Below are positions 16,943 to 27,095 of a stretch of DNA of 64,000 bases, piece after piece. A program made the translations under genes and the position numbers. The stretch lies in assembly GCA_963745665.1 (NCBI GenBank), contig CAVUYE010000001.1, forward strand, positions 372,001 through 436,000, given 5' to 3'. The notes under the pieces were generated by a model that had not been told where the DNA came from, did no database searches, and worked only from the letters and a program-made list of their open reading frames with translations. This DNA comes from Bog-473 sp963745665. GTDB taxonomy: Bacteria; Actinomycetota; Acidimicrobiia; Acidimicrobiales; RAAP-2. How positions within the stretch are numbered: position 1 is the stretch's first letter; each line of letters starts with the position of its first letter.

Positions 16943-17881
16943 TCAGTCGCCGAAGCGGGAGACGAGGAGCTCGCCCAGCTGCCGCACCGTGTCCGGGGTG
17001 CCGGTGGGCATGTTGAAGACGAAGTACTGCACTCCTGCTTCCGCCAGCTCCTCGATGCGGGCCACCAGCTCGTCGGGCGTCCCGATGTCCGAGGTCGTGG
17101 GCTCCTCCCCGGTGACCTGGCGCACGAAATCGCGCGTGGCCTCCGTCTCCGCCGCGTCGGCCGTCAGCATGAGGGTGCTGAGCCGGCTGACCGTCACCTC
17201 GGAGGGGTCTCGTCCGATCGCCGCGCAGTGGCCCCGCAGGACGTCGACCTTGTGGGCCACCGTGGCGGCATCGCCGAAGAAGTTCGTCATGTCGGCGTAG
17301 CGCGCCACCAGCTGCAAGGTCCGCCTTTCCCCACCACCACCGATGAGGATCGGGGGACCGCCCGGCTGCACCGGTGGCGGCACATTGCGCGCCTCGTGGA
17401 TCCGGTAATACCGACCGTCGAATGACGGTGCCTCCTCGGTGAACATGGAGCGGCAGATCTGCAGCGCCTCCTCCAACCGGTCCAGCCGCTCGCCTGCGGG
17501 AGGGAAGTCGAAGCCCAGGCCCTCGTGCTCGACGTCGTACCAGGCAGCGCCGATGCCCAGGATGGCGCGCCCGGCGCTGAGGACGTCGAGCGTCGTCACG
17601 ATCTTGGCCAGGTGGGCCGGGTTCCGGTACGTCACGCCTGTCACCATGGTGCCGAGTCGCACCCGCGACGTCTGCGTGGCCAGGGCGCCGAGCAACGTGT
17701 ACGAGTCGAGCATCGGCTGGCTCGGCCCGCCCATCGGTGGCAGTTGGTAGAAGTGATCCATGACCCAGACCGAGTCGAATCCGGTCTCCTCGGCCGCGCC
17801 GGCCATGGCGGCCACCCCGGAGAAGAGGGCACCGGGTGTCTCGTCGGTGGTGAAGTTGGGAATCTGCAGACCGAAGCGCAT
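16943..17881 (-). CDS. LLM-class F420-dependent oxidoreductase
   Basis: Luciferase-like monooxygenase fold of 312 residues, expected to transfer hydride between F420 and an unknown substrate. Marks include the N-terminus MRFGLQIPNF, WVMDHFYQLPPMGG, MVTGVTYRNPAHLAK, TLDVLSAGRAILGIGAAWYD and LIGGGGERRTLQLVARYAD. It shares these blocks with 965-1834, so the two are paralogs flanking the signalling district. It is convergent with the permease and 33 bases from the kinase-like gene behind it, with which it may be co-transcribed. Confidence 0.9.
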   Translation of the reverse strand: MRFGLQIPNFTTDETPGALFSGVAAMAGAAEETGFDSVWVMDHFYQLPPMGGPSQPMLDSYTLLGALATQTSRVRLGTMVTGVTYRNPAHLAKIVTTLDVLSAGRAILGIGAAWYDVEHEGLGFDFPPAGERLDRLEEALQICRSMFTEEAPSFDGRYYRIHEARNVPPPVQPGGPPILIGGGGERRTLQLVARYADMTNFFGDAATVAHKVDVLRGHCAAIGRDPSEVTVSRLSTLMLTADAAETEATRDFVRQVTGEEPTTSDIGTPDELVARIEELAEAGVQYFVFNMPTGTPDTVRQLGELLVSRFGD

Positions 17882-17914
17882 GCAGGCGAACCTAGTGGGA
17901 CAGGGGCGACGACG

Positions 17915-18868
17915 TCACCAGCCGGTGAGGCGCCCGAGCCAGGACAGCGCGACCGCGCCTTGCGCCGCTTGGAACGGGCGCAGCGTCGGGAGCCCGGGCG
18001 GGGGTGGCTGCAGCGAATGGCGCACCAGGAAGCCGCTGAAGGCGGCGACCAGGACGGCCAGGGCGGCGGGGTCCACCGCGGAGGCAGGAGTGGACAGGGC
18101 CAGGAGATCCTCGGGAGCGGGCCCGCCTTCCAGCTCCACCGACGGCGCCCAGGCCACCAGGTCGAAGATCGCCGCACCGACACACGCGTGCGGCCAGTCC
18201 ACGAACACCACGCCACCGCTGCTCGTGACGAGGAGGTTGTCGGCGCGCACGTCGCAGTGCAGCAGCGTCGTCCCCGCCACGGCGTCGGGCCACCGCGACT
18301 CGAGCTCGGCCAGACGGTCGAGGTGGCGGCTGCTCCACGCATTGAGGCCATCGTGCGGCCGCGCCATGGCGGCGAGCTCGGCCCAGCCGCCGAAGAGGTG
18401 GCGCAACCGGTCGGCCGCGGACGGCGCGCCCGGCACCGGGTTGGGTGTGAGCGCGTCGTGCAGTGCATCGAGCGCGCGCACGGCCGATGCCAGCTCGCGC
18501 CCGTCCCACGGGTGCGCCGGGGCCCGACCGTCGATCGCCTCGAAGGCGAGTGCCACCCAGTCGCCGTCGTCGTAGACATCGAGCAAGCGGGGGAACTCCG
18601 GTCCGGACGGCAGTGCCGCCGACACGACGGCTTCCCGCCGGTGGAAGTCGGGCGACTCGGCGTTGAGCGCCGCGCCGACCGCCTTGACGAAGATGGCGCC
18701 CCGTGGGCAGTCGAGCACGGTGGTCGCACCCGGCGAGAACCCGCCCGGGAGGTCACGGGTGGAGGTAGGCGAGCCGCCGCCGACGCCGGCCGCCCACGTC
18801 CGCACCGCCGCGGGCACCTCGGCCCAGGGCAGGTGGACGCCGGCCGCCGGGCCAGTGGGGGCGGTCAC
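17915..18868 (-). CDS. APH-family phosphotransferase (aminoglycoside phosphotransferase fold)
   Basis: Protein-kinase-like small-molecule phosphotransferase of 317 residues. The lysine of the N-lobe is in AIFVKAVGA, the catalytic loop is LLHCDVRADNLLV (HxDxxxxN), and the metal-binding Asp is in VVFVDWPHA. These support an active fold. Substrates of such proteins vary widely, and resistance cannot be assumed. The GTG start at 18868 overlaps the stop of the DUF6295-like gene as GTGA, so translation is coupled. Longer open frame upstream is a shadow of that gene. Confidence 0.8.
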   Translation of the reverse strand: MTAPTGPAAGVHLPWAEVPAAVRTWAAGVGGGSPTSTRDLPGGFSPGATTVLDCPRGAIFVKAVGAALNAESPDFHRREAVVSAALPSGPEFPRLLDVYDDGDWVALAFEAIDGRAPAHPWDGRELASAVRALDALHDALTPNPVPGAPSAADRLRHLFGGWAELAAMARPHDGLNAWSSRHLDRLAELESRWPDAVAGTTLLHCDVRADNLLVTSSGGVVFVDWPHACVGAAIFDLVAWAPSVELEGGPAPEDLLALSTPASAVDPAALAVLVAAFSGFLVRHSLQPPPPGLPTLRPFQAAQGAVALSWLGRLTGW

Positions 18869-19125
18869 GTGGCGGCGGCTCCCGCAGCGGCCAACGCCTC
18901 GTTGATGCTCTGGACCAACCGACGCGCCGAGGCCGCACTGAGCTCGACGGCGACGCGGGCGCCGGGCCCGCGCGCCGGGTCGGCGAAGTCGATGTTGAGC
19001 GTGTGGTCGAACGGCGCGTGGAAGGGGTGGTCGAAGTACACGCTGGCCGAGGTGACCGGCATCCAGCCCTGGGGTCCCTTGGCGCTGCCGGCGATCTCGG
19101 TGGCGACCGTGAGGTAGGAGCACAT
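18865..19125 (-). CDS. Small DUF6295-family-like protein
   Basis: Protein of 86 residues beginning MCSYLTVATEIAGSAKGP and continuing GWMPVTSASVYFDHPFHAP and DHTLNIDFADP. I recognise this as resembling DUF6295, a small actinobacterial family of unknown function; the match is from memory. It has no membrane segment or signal. The ATG is two bases after the stop of the dienelactone hydrolase gene and its stop overlaps the start of the kinase-like gene, so it is the middle gene of a three-gene operon. Confidence 0.7.
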   Translation of the reverse strand: MCSYLTVATEIAGSAKGPQGWMPVTSASVYFDHPFHAPFDHTLNIDFADPARGPGARVAVELSAASARRLVQSINEALAAAGAAAT

Positions 19126-19127
19126 GG

Positions 19128-19883
19128 TCAGCTCCCCGCCAGGTAGCGGCCGTACCACTCGAAGATACGCTGCCAACCGTCCGTGGCCGACTCGGGGCGG
19201 TAGGCCGGTCGGTCCACCGCGAAGAACGTGTGGCCGGTGCCGTCGTAGCGGTGGAACTCGTACGTCTTGCCCGCGGCCTTGAGCGCCTCCTCCAGCGCGT
19301 CGACCTGTTCGGGGCTGGGGAACTGGTCCTCGTTGCCGAAGAGGCCGAGCAGCGGGCACGTGAGGTCGGGGGTCCGGTCGACGAGCGCCGTCACTTTGAG
19401 CGGGAAGCCGTCGGGGACGGTCCCGACCACGAAGGCCCCGTAGCAGTCGACGGCGGCATCGACGGGCACGCTCACCGCGGTGAGGAAGGCGTGGCGGCCG
19501 CCCGAGCAGTAGCCGATGACGCCGACCTTGCCGTTGGACGTGGGGAGGGCCCGGAGGGTGGCGACGGCGGCCTCGGCGTCGCCCACGAACTGGTCGTCGG
19601 GGATACCACCGGCCTCACGGGTGGCGGCCGCGGCGTCGTCGGGATCGACATCGAGTCCTTGGCGGGCGTAGAGGTTGGGGCAGAGAGCGTTGTAACCCTC
19701 CGCCGCGAAGCGACGGGTGATCTCCTTGGTCGACCCGTCCCAGCCGGGCAGGTGGTGGATGACCAGCACCCCGGGGAAGGGCCCGTCGCCGGCGGGCAGG
19801 GCCTGGTAGGCGTTGATGGCGGCGCCCTCGTAGCCGGTGTACGTGATGTTCCCGGCGCTGAGGGCCTCTTCGGGTGCGGGCAT
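19128..19883 (-). CDS. Dienelactone hydrolase family protein
   Basis: Alpha/beta hydrolase of 251 residues of the dienelactone hydrolase type, cytoplasmic. The nucleophile is the Cys in GVIGYCSGGRHAF, the acid is probably in GLFGNEDQFPS, and the His is in YDGTGHTFF. Classic members open the lactone ring in chlorocatechol breakdown, but many act on other esters. The ATG at 19883 is chosen because AAAGGAA lies upstream and MPAPEEAL fits family starts. First gene of an operon with the DUF6295-like and APH-like genes. Confidence 0.88.
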   Translation of the reverse strand: MPAPEEALSAGNITYTGYEGAAINAYQALPAGDGPFPGVLVIHHLPGWDGSTKEITRRFAAEGYNALCPNLYARQGLDVDPDDAAAATREAGGIPDDQFVGDAEAAVATLRALPTSNGKVGVIGYCSGGRHAFLTAVSVPVDAAVDCYGAFVVGTVPDGFPLKVTALVDRTPDLTCPLLGLFGNEDQFPSPEQVDALEEALKAAGKTYEFHRYDGTGHTFFAVDRPAYRPESATDGWQRIFEWYGRYLAGS

Positions 19884-19990
19884 GGGGATTCCTTTTCTCT
19901 CTATCGGTGGCGCCCTGGCGCGCACGGGAGTCGCTGCGTCGCGACACTATGGCGTCGTGGCCCAAGCTCGGCGCGGCCGCAACCGGCATG

Positions 19991-21190
19991 ATGTGCCCCG
20001 TGCGCCGTACCGTTGCCACCCTCGTCGCCTCCGTCGCCCTCGTCGCGCTGGCCGCCGTCGTCGGGGCAGGCACCACGGCGGCCGGGTCGGCGCCGGCGGT
20101 GCGCACCGTGGTAGGCCCCGGCCTCCTGGCGGCGCCGGGCGGCATCGCGCTCGATGCGGCCGGGGACCTCTTCGTCGCCGACGCCGGGCACTGCCGCGTC
20201 GTCGTGGTGCCAGCCATCGGCGGGACGCGCTACGGGTTGCACCTGCGTACGGGGCAAGCCGCCACGGTGGCCGGGGGCTCGTGCTCGGGCGCCGGCTCCA
20301 TCGGCCACCCCAGCGGGGTGGCCGTCGACGCGCAGGGTGACGTCTACATCGCGGAGGCGACCGCGCAGCGGGTGCAGGTCGTGCGACCAACCGGCAGGGC
20401 GGTCGTGGCAGTGGCGGGCACGGGCCGGGCCGGCTTCAACGGGGACGGTCTCGCCGGGCCCGCCAGCGAGCTCGACGAGCCGACGGGGGTGGCCGTGGAC
20501 GGCACCGGCGACGTGGTGATCGCCGACACCGCCAACTGCCGCGTGCGGGTGCTCGCTGCCCGGAGCGCGACGGCCTTCGGTCGGGTCATGACGGTCGGGC
20601 ACCTCTACACCGTGGCCGGCACCGGAGTCTGTGGCTCGGCCGGCCAGGGCGGACCCCTCGTGGCGGCGCAGTTGTGGAACCCGGTGGCCGTGGCCGTCGA
20701 CAGCGCCGGCGACCTGTTCGTGGCCGACTTCGGCGACCAGTCGGTGCTCCTCGCGCCCGCGCACGCCGGGACGTACTACGGCACGCCCGTCGGCGCCGGC
20801 GACATCGGCGTCGTCGTGGGCGGGACGGGGAGTTACCAGCCGTATCTGGCTGACGGTGTCCCCGCCGTGAGCGCGGCCTCGGAGCTCAACGACCCCAGCG
20901 GGCTCGCCATCGGTCCGACCGGCGCGCTATTCGTCACCGACGGCCTCATGTCGGTCGTCAGAGTCGTGCCCTCGACGACGGGGTTGCTGTTCGGGAGGGC
21001 GATGAAGGCGGGCGATCTCTACAGCGTCGCCGGTGCGCTCCCGGTCGCGACCGCCGAGGGAACCGGGGACGGCACCCGCTGGGTCCTCACTCGGATGGGG
21101 ACACCGATCGGCATCGCGGTGTCGTCGGCTGGCGCCCTCTACTACAGCGACGCCAGTCTCGACATGGTCCGGGTGATTCAGGGAGCATGA
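19991..21190 (+). CDS. Secreted NHL-repeat beta-propeller protein
   Basis: Exported protein of about 399 residues. A signal peptide (VRRTVATLVASVALVALAAVVGAG, ending near TTAAG) precedes a beta-propeller of NHL repeats, each with the form GIALDAAGDLFVADAGHCRV, GVAVDAQGDVYIAEA, GVAVDGTGDVVIADTANCRV or AVAVDSAGDLFVADFGDQ. Five to six blades can be counted. Such propellers bind proteins or sugars and are rarely enzymes. The start is uncertain: ATGs at 19949, 19988 and 19991 are in frame and none has a strong ribosome site. The next gene (GH78-like) starts one base after the stop, so they are probably one operon. Confidence 0.8.
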   Translation: MCPVRRTVATLVASVALVALAAVVGAGTTAAGSAPAVRTVVGPGLLAAPGGIALDAAGDLFVADAGHCRVVVVPAIGGTRYGLHLRTGQAATVAGGSCSGAGSIGHPSGVAVDAQGDVYIAEATAQRVQVVRPTGRAVVAVAGTGRAGFNGDGLAGPASELDEPTGVAVDGTGDVVIADTANCRVRVLAARSATAFGRVMTVGHLYTVAGTGVCGSAGQGGPLVAAQLWNPVAVAVDSAGDLFVADFGDQSVLLAPAHAGTYYGTPVGAGDIGVVVGGTGSYQPYLADGVPAVSAASELNDPSGLAIGPTGALFVTDGLMSVVRVVPSTTGLLFGRAMKAGDLYSVAGALPVATAEGTGDGTRWVLTRMGTPIGIAVSSAGALYYSDASLDMVRVIQGA

Positions 21191-21191
21191 C

Positions 21192-23985
21192 ATGAAGAGG
21201 TTCGGCCGGCGCACCTTCCTCGCCTCGTCCACCGGTGTCGCCGCGGGCGCCGCAGTGGCCGGCGCGCTGCCGGCTGGCACGGAGCCGGCCGTTGGCGAAG
21301 GTGCGGAGCGGCCCCTGAGGAGCGTTGTCATGTCGGCGGGGCCAACTGGCGCGCTACGGGCCTCGACACTCACGGTCAACGGTCTCGTTGACCCCGTCGG
21401 CGTCGACCCCGACGACTGCTCGTTCGCCTGGACCCTGCAGTCGTCGGGGCGGGGCGGGGCGCAGACGGCCTTCCGCATCGTCGTCCGCCGGACCGACCCG
21501 GCCCACAGCGGGCTCGCCTGGGACAGCGGCACGGTGCTGTCGGCTCGGCAGGCCTTCGTCGCCTACGCGGGACCCCCTCTCGCCGCCGACGCGGCGTACG
21601 AGTGGACGATGCAGCCGCGCGGCGCCGGCGGGCGCTGGGGACCGGTGTCTGCCCCGGCCCGCTTCACGACAGCCCTGCGCGCGGCCGACTGGCAGGCCCA
21701 ATGGCTGCAGCCCGCCGGCAGTTCCCAGCAACCCGACCGCGTCACCTACCTGCGCACAGAGGTCACACCGGCGGCAGGGGCTCTCCGCCGAGCGACTGCC
21801 TACGTCTCCGCCGCCCACACGTACCGCCTCTATGTCGACGGGACGGCGGTGGACGCCTGGCCCAGCTTCTCCTACCCCGACGAGCAGTACGCGCGTGCCG
21901 TCGACCTGACCGGCGCCCTTGCCGGCGGGAGAACCAGCGCCATCGGCGTGCTGCACCGCTGGTACGGGCCCGGCCAGGGCCGGCCGGCGTCCGCGCCGGG
22001 CCTCCTCTTCCAGCTGTCCCTCCAGTACGACAACGGACGCCACGACGTGGTGGTGTCCGATGCGAGCTGGCGGGAGCACCCTGCCGAATGGCTCCCGTCA
22101 CCGCAGCGGAACCCCGACTGCGGCGACTTCGTGGAGTGGGTCGACGGGCGGGAGCATCCCCAGGGCTGGTCCGATCCCGGGTACGACGACAGCGCGTGGT
22201 CGCCGGTTACCGTCATCGGCCCGGCCGGGACCGCGCCCTTCACCACCACCTACGCGCAGCGCACGACGATCCGCGAGACGCCCGTCCTCCCCGTGAGCCT
22301 GCACACGACTGCCAGCGGTGCGGTCGTGGCGGACTTCGGCGCCGTCTACGCGGCGCGGCCGCAGATTCAGTTCGCGCAGGGCCAGGCCGGGAACACCATC
22401 TCCATGCGGGTCGGGCTACCTGCTCGATCCGGACGGGCAGGTCTCGACGCTGCACGGCACGCAGGAGACCAACCTCTCGTTCTCCTACATCATGGGGCCG
22501 GGGGGCCACCAGGCCTTCGAGGCCTTCACCTACTTCGGCTACCGCTACGTGCAGATCGACAACCCGGGCCAGGCTCTGCGCCGGGACCAGATCGTCGCCA
22601 TCACCCGGCGCGCCGCCATGCCCGACGTCCCGACGGCGACGTTCTCGTCGGACAACCGGATGCTCAACGCCGTATGGCGGCTCATGGCGCGCTCCTGCCT
22701 GTATTGCAGCCAGGAGCAATTCGTCGACACGCCGACCCGGGAGAAGGGCCAGTTCCTGTGGGATGCCGCCAACGAGTCCGAGGCGGTCATGCGGGTCTAC
22801 GGCGATCAGAACATGAGCTGGCAGGCCCTGCGGGACGTCGCCCGCGGTCAGGTCCGCTACTGGCCGAACGGCCGCGTCAACGCGGTCTACCCCAACGGTG
22901 ACGGTGCGCGGTTCTTCGGGACCTCCACCGCCCGCTACGCCGAGTGGCTGTGGCGCTACTACGTCTCGACCGGCGACACGGACACCGCAGTGCAGTCCTA
23001 CCCCTCGGTCACGCGGGCGGTGGACTGGCTGTGGTCGGCCCGCCAGGCCGGCAACGGGCTCCTCTACGGGCTGGCCGACACCAGCAACGGTGACCCCGTC
23101 TACGGCTACGACCTCTCCGTGGCGGCGGACACGGCGAGCAACGTGCTGGCGGTGAACGCCTTCAACCGGGTGGCGCAGCTGGCCGACCTGGCCGGCGACG
23201 CCGCCGGCGCGGCGGCCCAGCAGGCGCGGGCCGTCCAGCTGGCCGGGGCGGTCAACGCGACCCTCCGGCGCGCCGACGGTGTCTACGTGGACGGCGTCGA
23301 CGCCGACGGCGCCCAGAGTGGCAGCGCCTCGCAGGAGGCCAACGTGCTGGCGCTGGCCTACGGCGTGGTGCCGGCGGCCGACGTGGCAGCGGTCGGTGCG
23401 TACGTGCACAGCCTCGGCATCGACCTGGGACCCAACCACGGCCTCGAGCTCATGCGCGCCCTGGCGGTGGCGGATCTCCCCGCGGCCATGGTGCAGACGC
23501 TCACCGACACCTCCATTGCGGGCTGGGCTCACATCGTGGCGGCCGGCGGGACCTTCACCTGGGAGGAATGGAAGCCGAGCGACCTCATCGGCGACTCCAT
23601 GTCGCACGGCTGGGGCTCCTCCGCGCTGATCGCCATGCAGGAGACCCTCCTCGGGGTGAGCCTCGGGGAGCCCGACGCCGACGGCACGGTCCGGGCGACG
23701 GTGGCGCCACCTTCGGCCGGCCTCGACCGCGCCGAGGGCTCGGTGCCGACGGTGGCCGGCCCGGTCCAGGTGTCATGGCAGCGGCGCGGCAAGGGCATGA
23801 CCATGGCCCTGACGGTCCCGGCCAACGCGGGGGCCACCGTGCGGCTGCCCGCCAGTGCGCCGGCGAGTGTGCGCGAAGGCGGCGCGGCGGCGGCGCGGGC
23901 GCCTGGCGTCACTGTCGTCTCGGCGGCCGACGGGGTTGTCGTGCTCTCGGTGGGGAGCGGGACCTACCACTTCACCAGCACCTGA
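21192..23985 (+). CDS. Tat-exported alpha-L-rhamnosidase-like (GH78) protein, one frameshift
   Basis: Large exported glycosidase, about 930 residues once joined. The N-terminus MKRFGRRTFLASSTG is a twin-arginine (Tat) signal. Next come an Ig-like domain (LTVNGLVDPVGVDPDDCSFAW), a beta-sandwich (YVSAAHTYRLYVDGTAVDAW), and the (alpha/alpha)6 barrel with QFVDTPTREKGQFLWDAANES and FTWEEWKPSDLIGDSMSHGWGSS, in the positions where GH78 enzymes carry their acidic catalytic residues. The frame breaks near 22416: reading GGC TAC in place of GGGC TAC joins RVG to YLLDPDGQ. The extra base lies in a GGG run. The product probably releases rhamnose from plant or bacterial polymers outside the cell. Confidence 0.8.
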
Positions 23986-24003
23986 GGACGGGGCTGGCGC
24001 TCG

Positions 24004-25549
24004 CTAGGAGCTGCAGACCGTGCCCGGCGGAGGCGTCTGTCCGCTCACCAGATAGGTCTGGACGTCTGCCCGCACGCAGGCGCTGTAGAAGTAGGCGACA
24101 TGGTCGTCGCCGTCATGGGTGAGCAGCACGGCGTGGTCGAGCTCCTTGGACACGCTGACTGCCCAGGCGTAGGGCGTGGCCGGGTCGTTCGTCGTCCCCA
24201 CCACCAGGATGGGTGGCGCGCCGGGGGCGGCCACCGGACCGACGGTCCGGGTCGGCGCCGCGGGCCAGACAGCGCAGCCGGCCTCGCCCCAGGCCAGCAG
24301 GGGGCCGAAGACGGGAGCGGACGCCTTGAGCATGTCGGCCAGGACGGCGAACGAGGCGAGGTCGTGCGACACGGGATGGTCGAGGCAGTCGATGGCGGTC
24401 ACGGCATCGTCGGCGTTGGTCGAGCCGCCGGTGTTGTAGTGGTTGGACTGCGCGACGGCCGGTGCGCCGTCGCCGGTCGCGTCGTCCGCCAGCGCCGTGC
24501 CGAGCTGGGGCCAGTCGGACTGCGAATAGAGATCGTTCAAGAGCGCGTCGTATAGCTGCTTTGCCCCGGCCTGGCTGCCGCTCCCGCCCGGCGCCGATGC
24601 GGCTGAGGCGGCGCCCAGCAAGGCCAGCAGCGCGGCCGTCGGGTCCCCGGACGGACGCCACGCGGCACGACGCGCTGCCGGCGCACCATGTGAAGAATGC
24701 GTCCAAGACGTCCTCGAAGCCGGCGGCCTGCCCCTCGGTGATCTGGTCGAAGGTGAGCGCCGGGTCGATCACGCTGTCGAGCACCATGGCCCGTATGTGG
24801 GTCGGGAACAGCGCGGCGTAGGTGAGCCCGAGCAGCGTGCCGTAGGACTGTCCCATGTAGGTCAGCGCGCTGTCGCCGAGCGCCTGACGCAGCCGGTCCA
24901 TGTCACGGGCGACGTCCACCGACCCCACGTAGGGCAACAGGTTGGCGCTGTTCTTCTCGCACGCCGCTGCGAAGGCCCGGAGCCCCGCGATGGTCGCCGC
25001 CTGCTGGCTGAGCGTGGACGGCACGGGGTCCGGGGGCGCACTGGCACTGCCGCTGCCGCTGCCGGTGCCGCCGCCGGTGCCGACGCCGCAGGAGACCGGG
25101 TCGCTGCGTTCGACGCCGCGGGGGTCGAACATGACGATGTCGAAGTCGTCGAGCAGTTGCGGCGTGAGCACGCTCAGCTCGTTGGCCATGTCGTCGATGC
25201 CCGACACACCGGGTCCGCCGGGGTCGATGACGAGCGAGCCGATGCGGGCCGCAGGGTCCTCCGCTGGATGGCGCGCCACGGCGATGGGAATGGTGGGGCC
25301 GGTGGGGTCCGCGTAGTCCAGCGGCACGACGAGCGTGCCACACTGCAGGTCGCCGTTGCACGGCGTCCAGACCATTGGAGTGACGGGCGGCTGGGTGGTG
25401 GAGGTCGTCGTGGCGGCAACGGCGTGGGCCACCTTGGGGCTGAACGATCCGCGATCCTGGGCCGCCGGCGTTCCCCCGCTCGTGCAACCCGACGCCACCA
25501 CTGCGGCCGCCAGCACGAGGAGCAGCAGGTGCGTTCGCCTCGTTGACAC
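24004..25549 (-). CDS. TAP-like secreted alpha/beta hydrolase (lipoprotein), one frameshift
   Basis: Exported serine hydrolase of the tripeptidyl-aminopeptidase-like group, about 515 residues when joined. The lipoprotein signal ends LAAAVVASGC, followed by a Thr-rich linker. The oxyanion region is VIDPGGPGVSG, the nucleophile Ser is in YMGQSYGTLLG, and after the shift come the Asp in VGTTNDPATPY and the His in DGDDHVAYF. A low-complexity GTGGGTGSGSGSASA loop is unusual. The frame breaks near 24660: removing one C joins WCAGSASC to AWRPSGDPTAALLALLGA. Family members cleave peptides or esters outside the cell. Divergent from the NERD gene. Confidence 0.82.
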
Positions 25550-25638
25550 CGGGCCAAGCGTTGCACGTGCTTTTTGGGCCGTGCCGTCACCGTTCTCCCG
25601 TGGGCCCGAACCACACCCACCATGGGAGGAGCACGACG

Positions 25639-26379
25639 ATGACCCAGGCGGAGGACGAGACGGAGGGATCGCTCCGGCGCGGGCGGGCGGGCGCCTCCGC
25701 CCGGTCCGAGTACGAGCGGCGTGGGAGCAGGGACGATGCCCGCCGGCGGGCGGTCTTCGGGCCGTTGGCGCCTGTGGTCCGCCTGCTCGTCGGGTCGAAG
25801 CCGTCGACCGAGGCCTGGGGCCGCGGTGCCGACAGCGAGGAGCGCGTCGGGCAGTGGCTCGACCGTGCCGTCGGCCGGCACGGCGTGGTCCTGCACGACC
25901 GGGCCCTCCCCCGCGGGCGTACCAACATCGACCACATCGCCGTGGTGGCGTCGGGCGTCTGGGTCATCGACACGAAGCACTACCGGGGCCGGCTCGAACG
26001 CCGCGAGCTCAGGGGGTGGTTCGTCCCCCGCCCCCGCCTCTTCGTGGCGGGACGCGACGAGAGCCGCCTGGTGATGGCGGCACGCCGGCAGCAGGCCCTC
26101 GTGGCGGAGGCTCTCGCGGCCGAGGAGCCGGGCGCCGGGTCACTCGTCCGCGCCGCATTGTGCTTCACCGGCGTGCAGGTCGGGTTGTTCACCCGGCCCT
26201 TCACGCTCGAAGGCGTGCTCGTCGCCTGGCCCCGGGCGTTCGCCCGCGCCCTGGGGGCACCGGGGCCGATCGGCCCGGCCGCCCGGCGCGACCTGGCCGA
26301 TCGCGTCGCCCGCGCCTTCCCGCCCTACGCGCCCGGGGGCACCTCCCACAGGCCGACCGGGGCCTCTCCCAGCGGGTAG
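25639..26379 (+). CDS. NERD (nuclease-related) domain protein
   Basis: Cytoplasmic protein of 246 residues with a NERD domain (about 90-200): GRGADSEERVGQWLD, then NIDHIAVVASGVWVIDTKHYRGRL, which holds the Asp and the Lys-containing core of this PD-(D/E)XK-like fold. It is fused to no other catalytic domain. The biochemical activity of NERD proteins is poorly known. The ATG at 25639 is chosen because GGAGGA lies nine bases upstream. Its last 55 bases overlap the end of the convergent SnoaL-like gene. Confidence 0.82.
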   Translation: MTQAEDETEGSLRRGRAGASARSEYERRGSRDDARRRAVFGPLAPVVRLLVGSKPSTEAWGRGADSEERVGQWLDRAVGRHGVVLHDRALPRGRTNIDHIAVVASGVWVIDTKHYRGRLERRELRGWFVPRPRLFVAGRDESRLVMAARRQQALVAEALAAEEPGAGSLVRAALCFTGVQVGLFTRPFTLEGVLVAWPRAFARALGAPGPIGPAARRDLADRVARAFPPYAPGGTSHRPTGASPSG

Positions 26380-26894
26380 TGCCCGGGCAGGCGCTCGCCC
26401 GACATGGCGCGCTCCATGCGCTGCTGCATGCCGGGGAGGAGCGTGCCGTCCTTGATCATCGCCATGAACACGGCGCCGGCGTTGCCCACGTCGAAGAAGT
26501 CGCGTTGCCACGACCACTGGAAGTTGCCGGCGTAGCGGAACCAGCTGCCGCCGAGGCCGGCGATCTCGTAGTTGGTGCCGTCCGACCTCTTGGCATCGGC
26601 GACCTGCTTCCACAGGCCGAGGAACTCCCCCTGCTGCTCGTCAATGAGGACCTTCTGGTACGGGTAGGTCCAGCCTTCGAGGCCGGCCATCTCCAGGCCG
26701 AGCGCGATCTCGCGGATCTCCTCGCGCCCCACGGCCATGAACTCGTCGTTGGGCCCGACGTTCCAGCCGTAGGTGGCGTCCTCGGTGTACAGGTCGGCCA
26801 TGTGCTTCCAGTCCTTCTTGGCCTCCCCCGCTCGGTTGGCCTCGAGCCAGCGCTCGACCATCTCTTCCATCTCGGCACGCGGATAGGCGGGCAT
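26325..26894 (-). CDS. SnoaL-like/NTF2-fold protein
   Basis: Protein of 189 residues with an NTF2-like cone fold: MVERWLEANRAGEAKKDWKH, LYTEDATYGWNVGPNDEF, GREEIREIAL, and later WKQVADAKRSDGTNYEIAGLGGSWFRY. Members include polyketide cyclases, steroid delta-isomerases and dehydratases. It follows the CYP51-associated ferredoxin by six bases at the end of the cyp51 operon, so a role in sterol or terpenoid chemistry is plausible. No catalytic residues can be assigned with confidence. Confidence 0.8.
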   Translation of the reverse strand: MPAYPRAEMEEMVERWLEANRAGEAKKDWKHMADLYTEDATYGWNVGPNDEFMAVGREEIREIALGLEMAGLEGWTYPYQKVLIDEQQGEFLGLWKQVADAKRSDGTNYEIAGLGGSWFRYAGNFQWSWQRDFFDVGNAGAVFMAMIKDGTLLPGMQQRMERAMSGERLPGHYPLGEAPVGLWEVPPGA

Positions 26895-26900
26895 CGGCAG

Positions 26901-27095
26901 TCAGTCCTCCTCTATGGACAGGGCGTGGGTGGGGCAGTACTTGACGGCCAGCTCGATGGCGGCGCGCCGGCTCTCGGGCGGTTCGGGGTGGCGGATGGTG
27001 AGCTCCCCCTTCTTCGAGACCGAGAAGACCTCGGGCGCTTCGCCCTCGCAGGCGGCGTGGCCCTGGCACAGGTCGCGGTCGACGACCACCCTCAC
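26901..27095 (-). CDS. P450-associated single-cluster ferredoxin
   Basis: Small ferredoxin of 64 residues that should pass electrons to the neighbouring P450s. The cluster ligands follow the CxxHxxC...CP pattern: LCQGHAACEGEAPEVF and later KYCPTHAL, so His sits where a fourth Cys would be. This pattern is known in P450-partner ferredoxins such as that next to mycobacterial CYP51 (Rv0763c). The GTG start at 27095 overlaps the CYP51 stop as GTGA, giving strict co-translation with its likely partner. Confidence 0.9.
   Translation of the reverse strand: MRVVVDRDLCQGHAACEGEAPEVFSVSKKGELTIRHPEPPESRRAAIELAVKYCPTHALSIEED

Noticed and set aside
17915..18868. Aminoglycoside resistance gene
   Set aside because: The APH fold is present but no residues specific for aminoglycosides can be named, and the operon is metabolic.
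17525..19117. A 530-codon plus-strand frame
   Set aside because: Antisense shadow of the LLM and APH-like genes, with unnatural composition.
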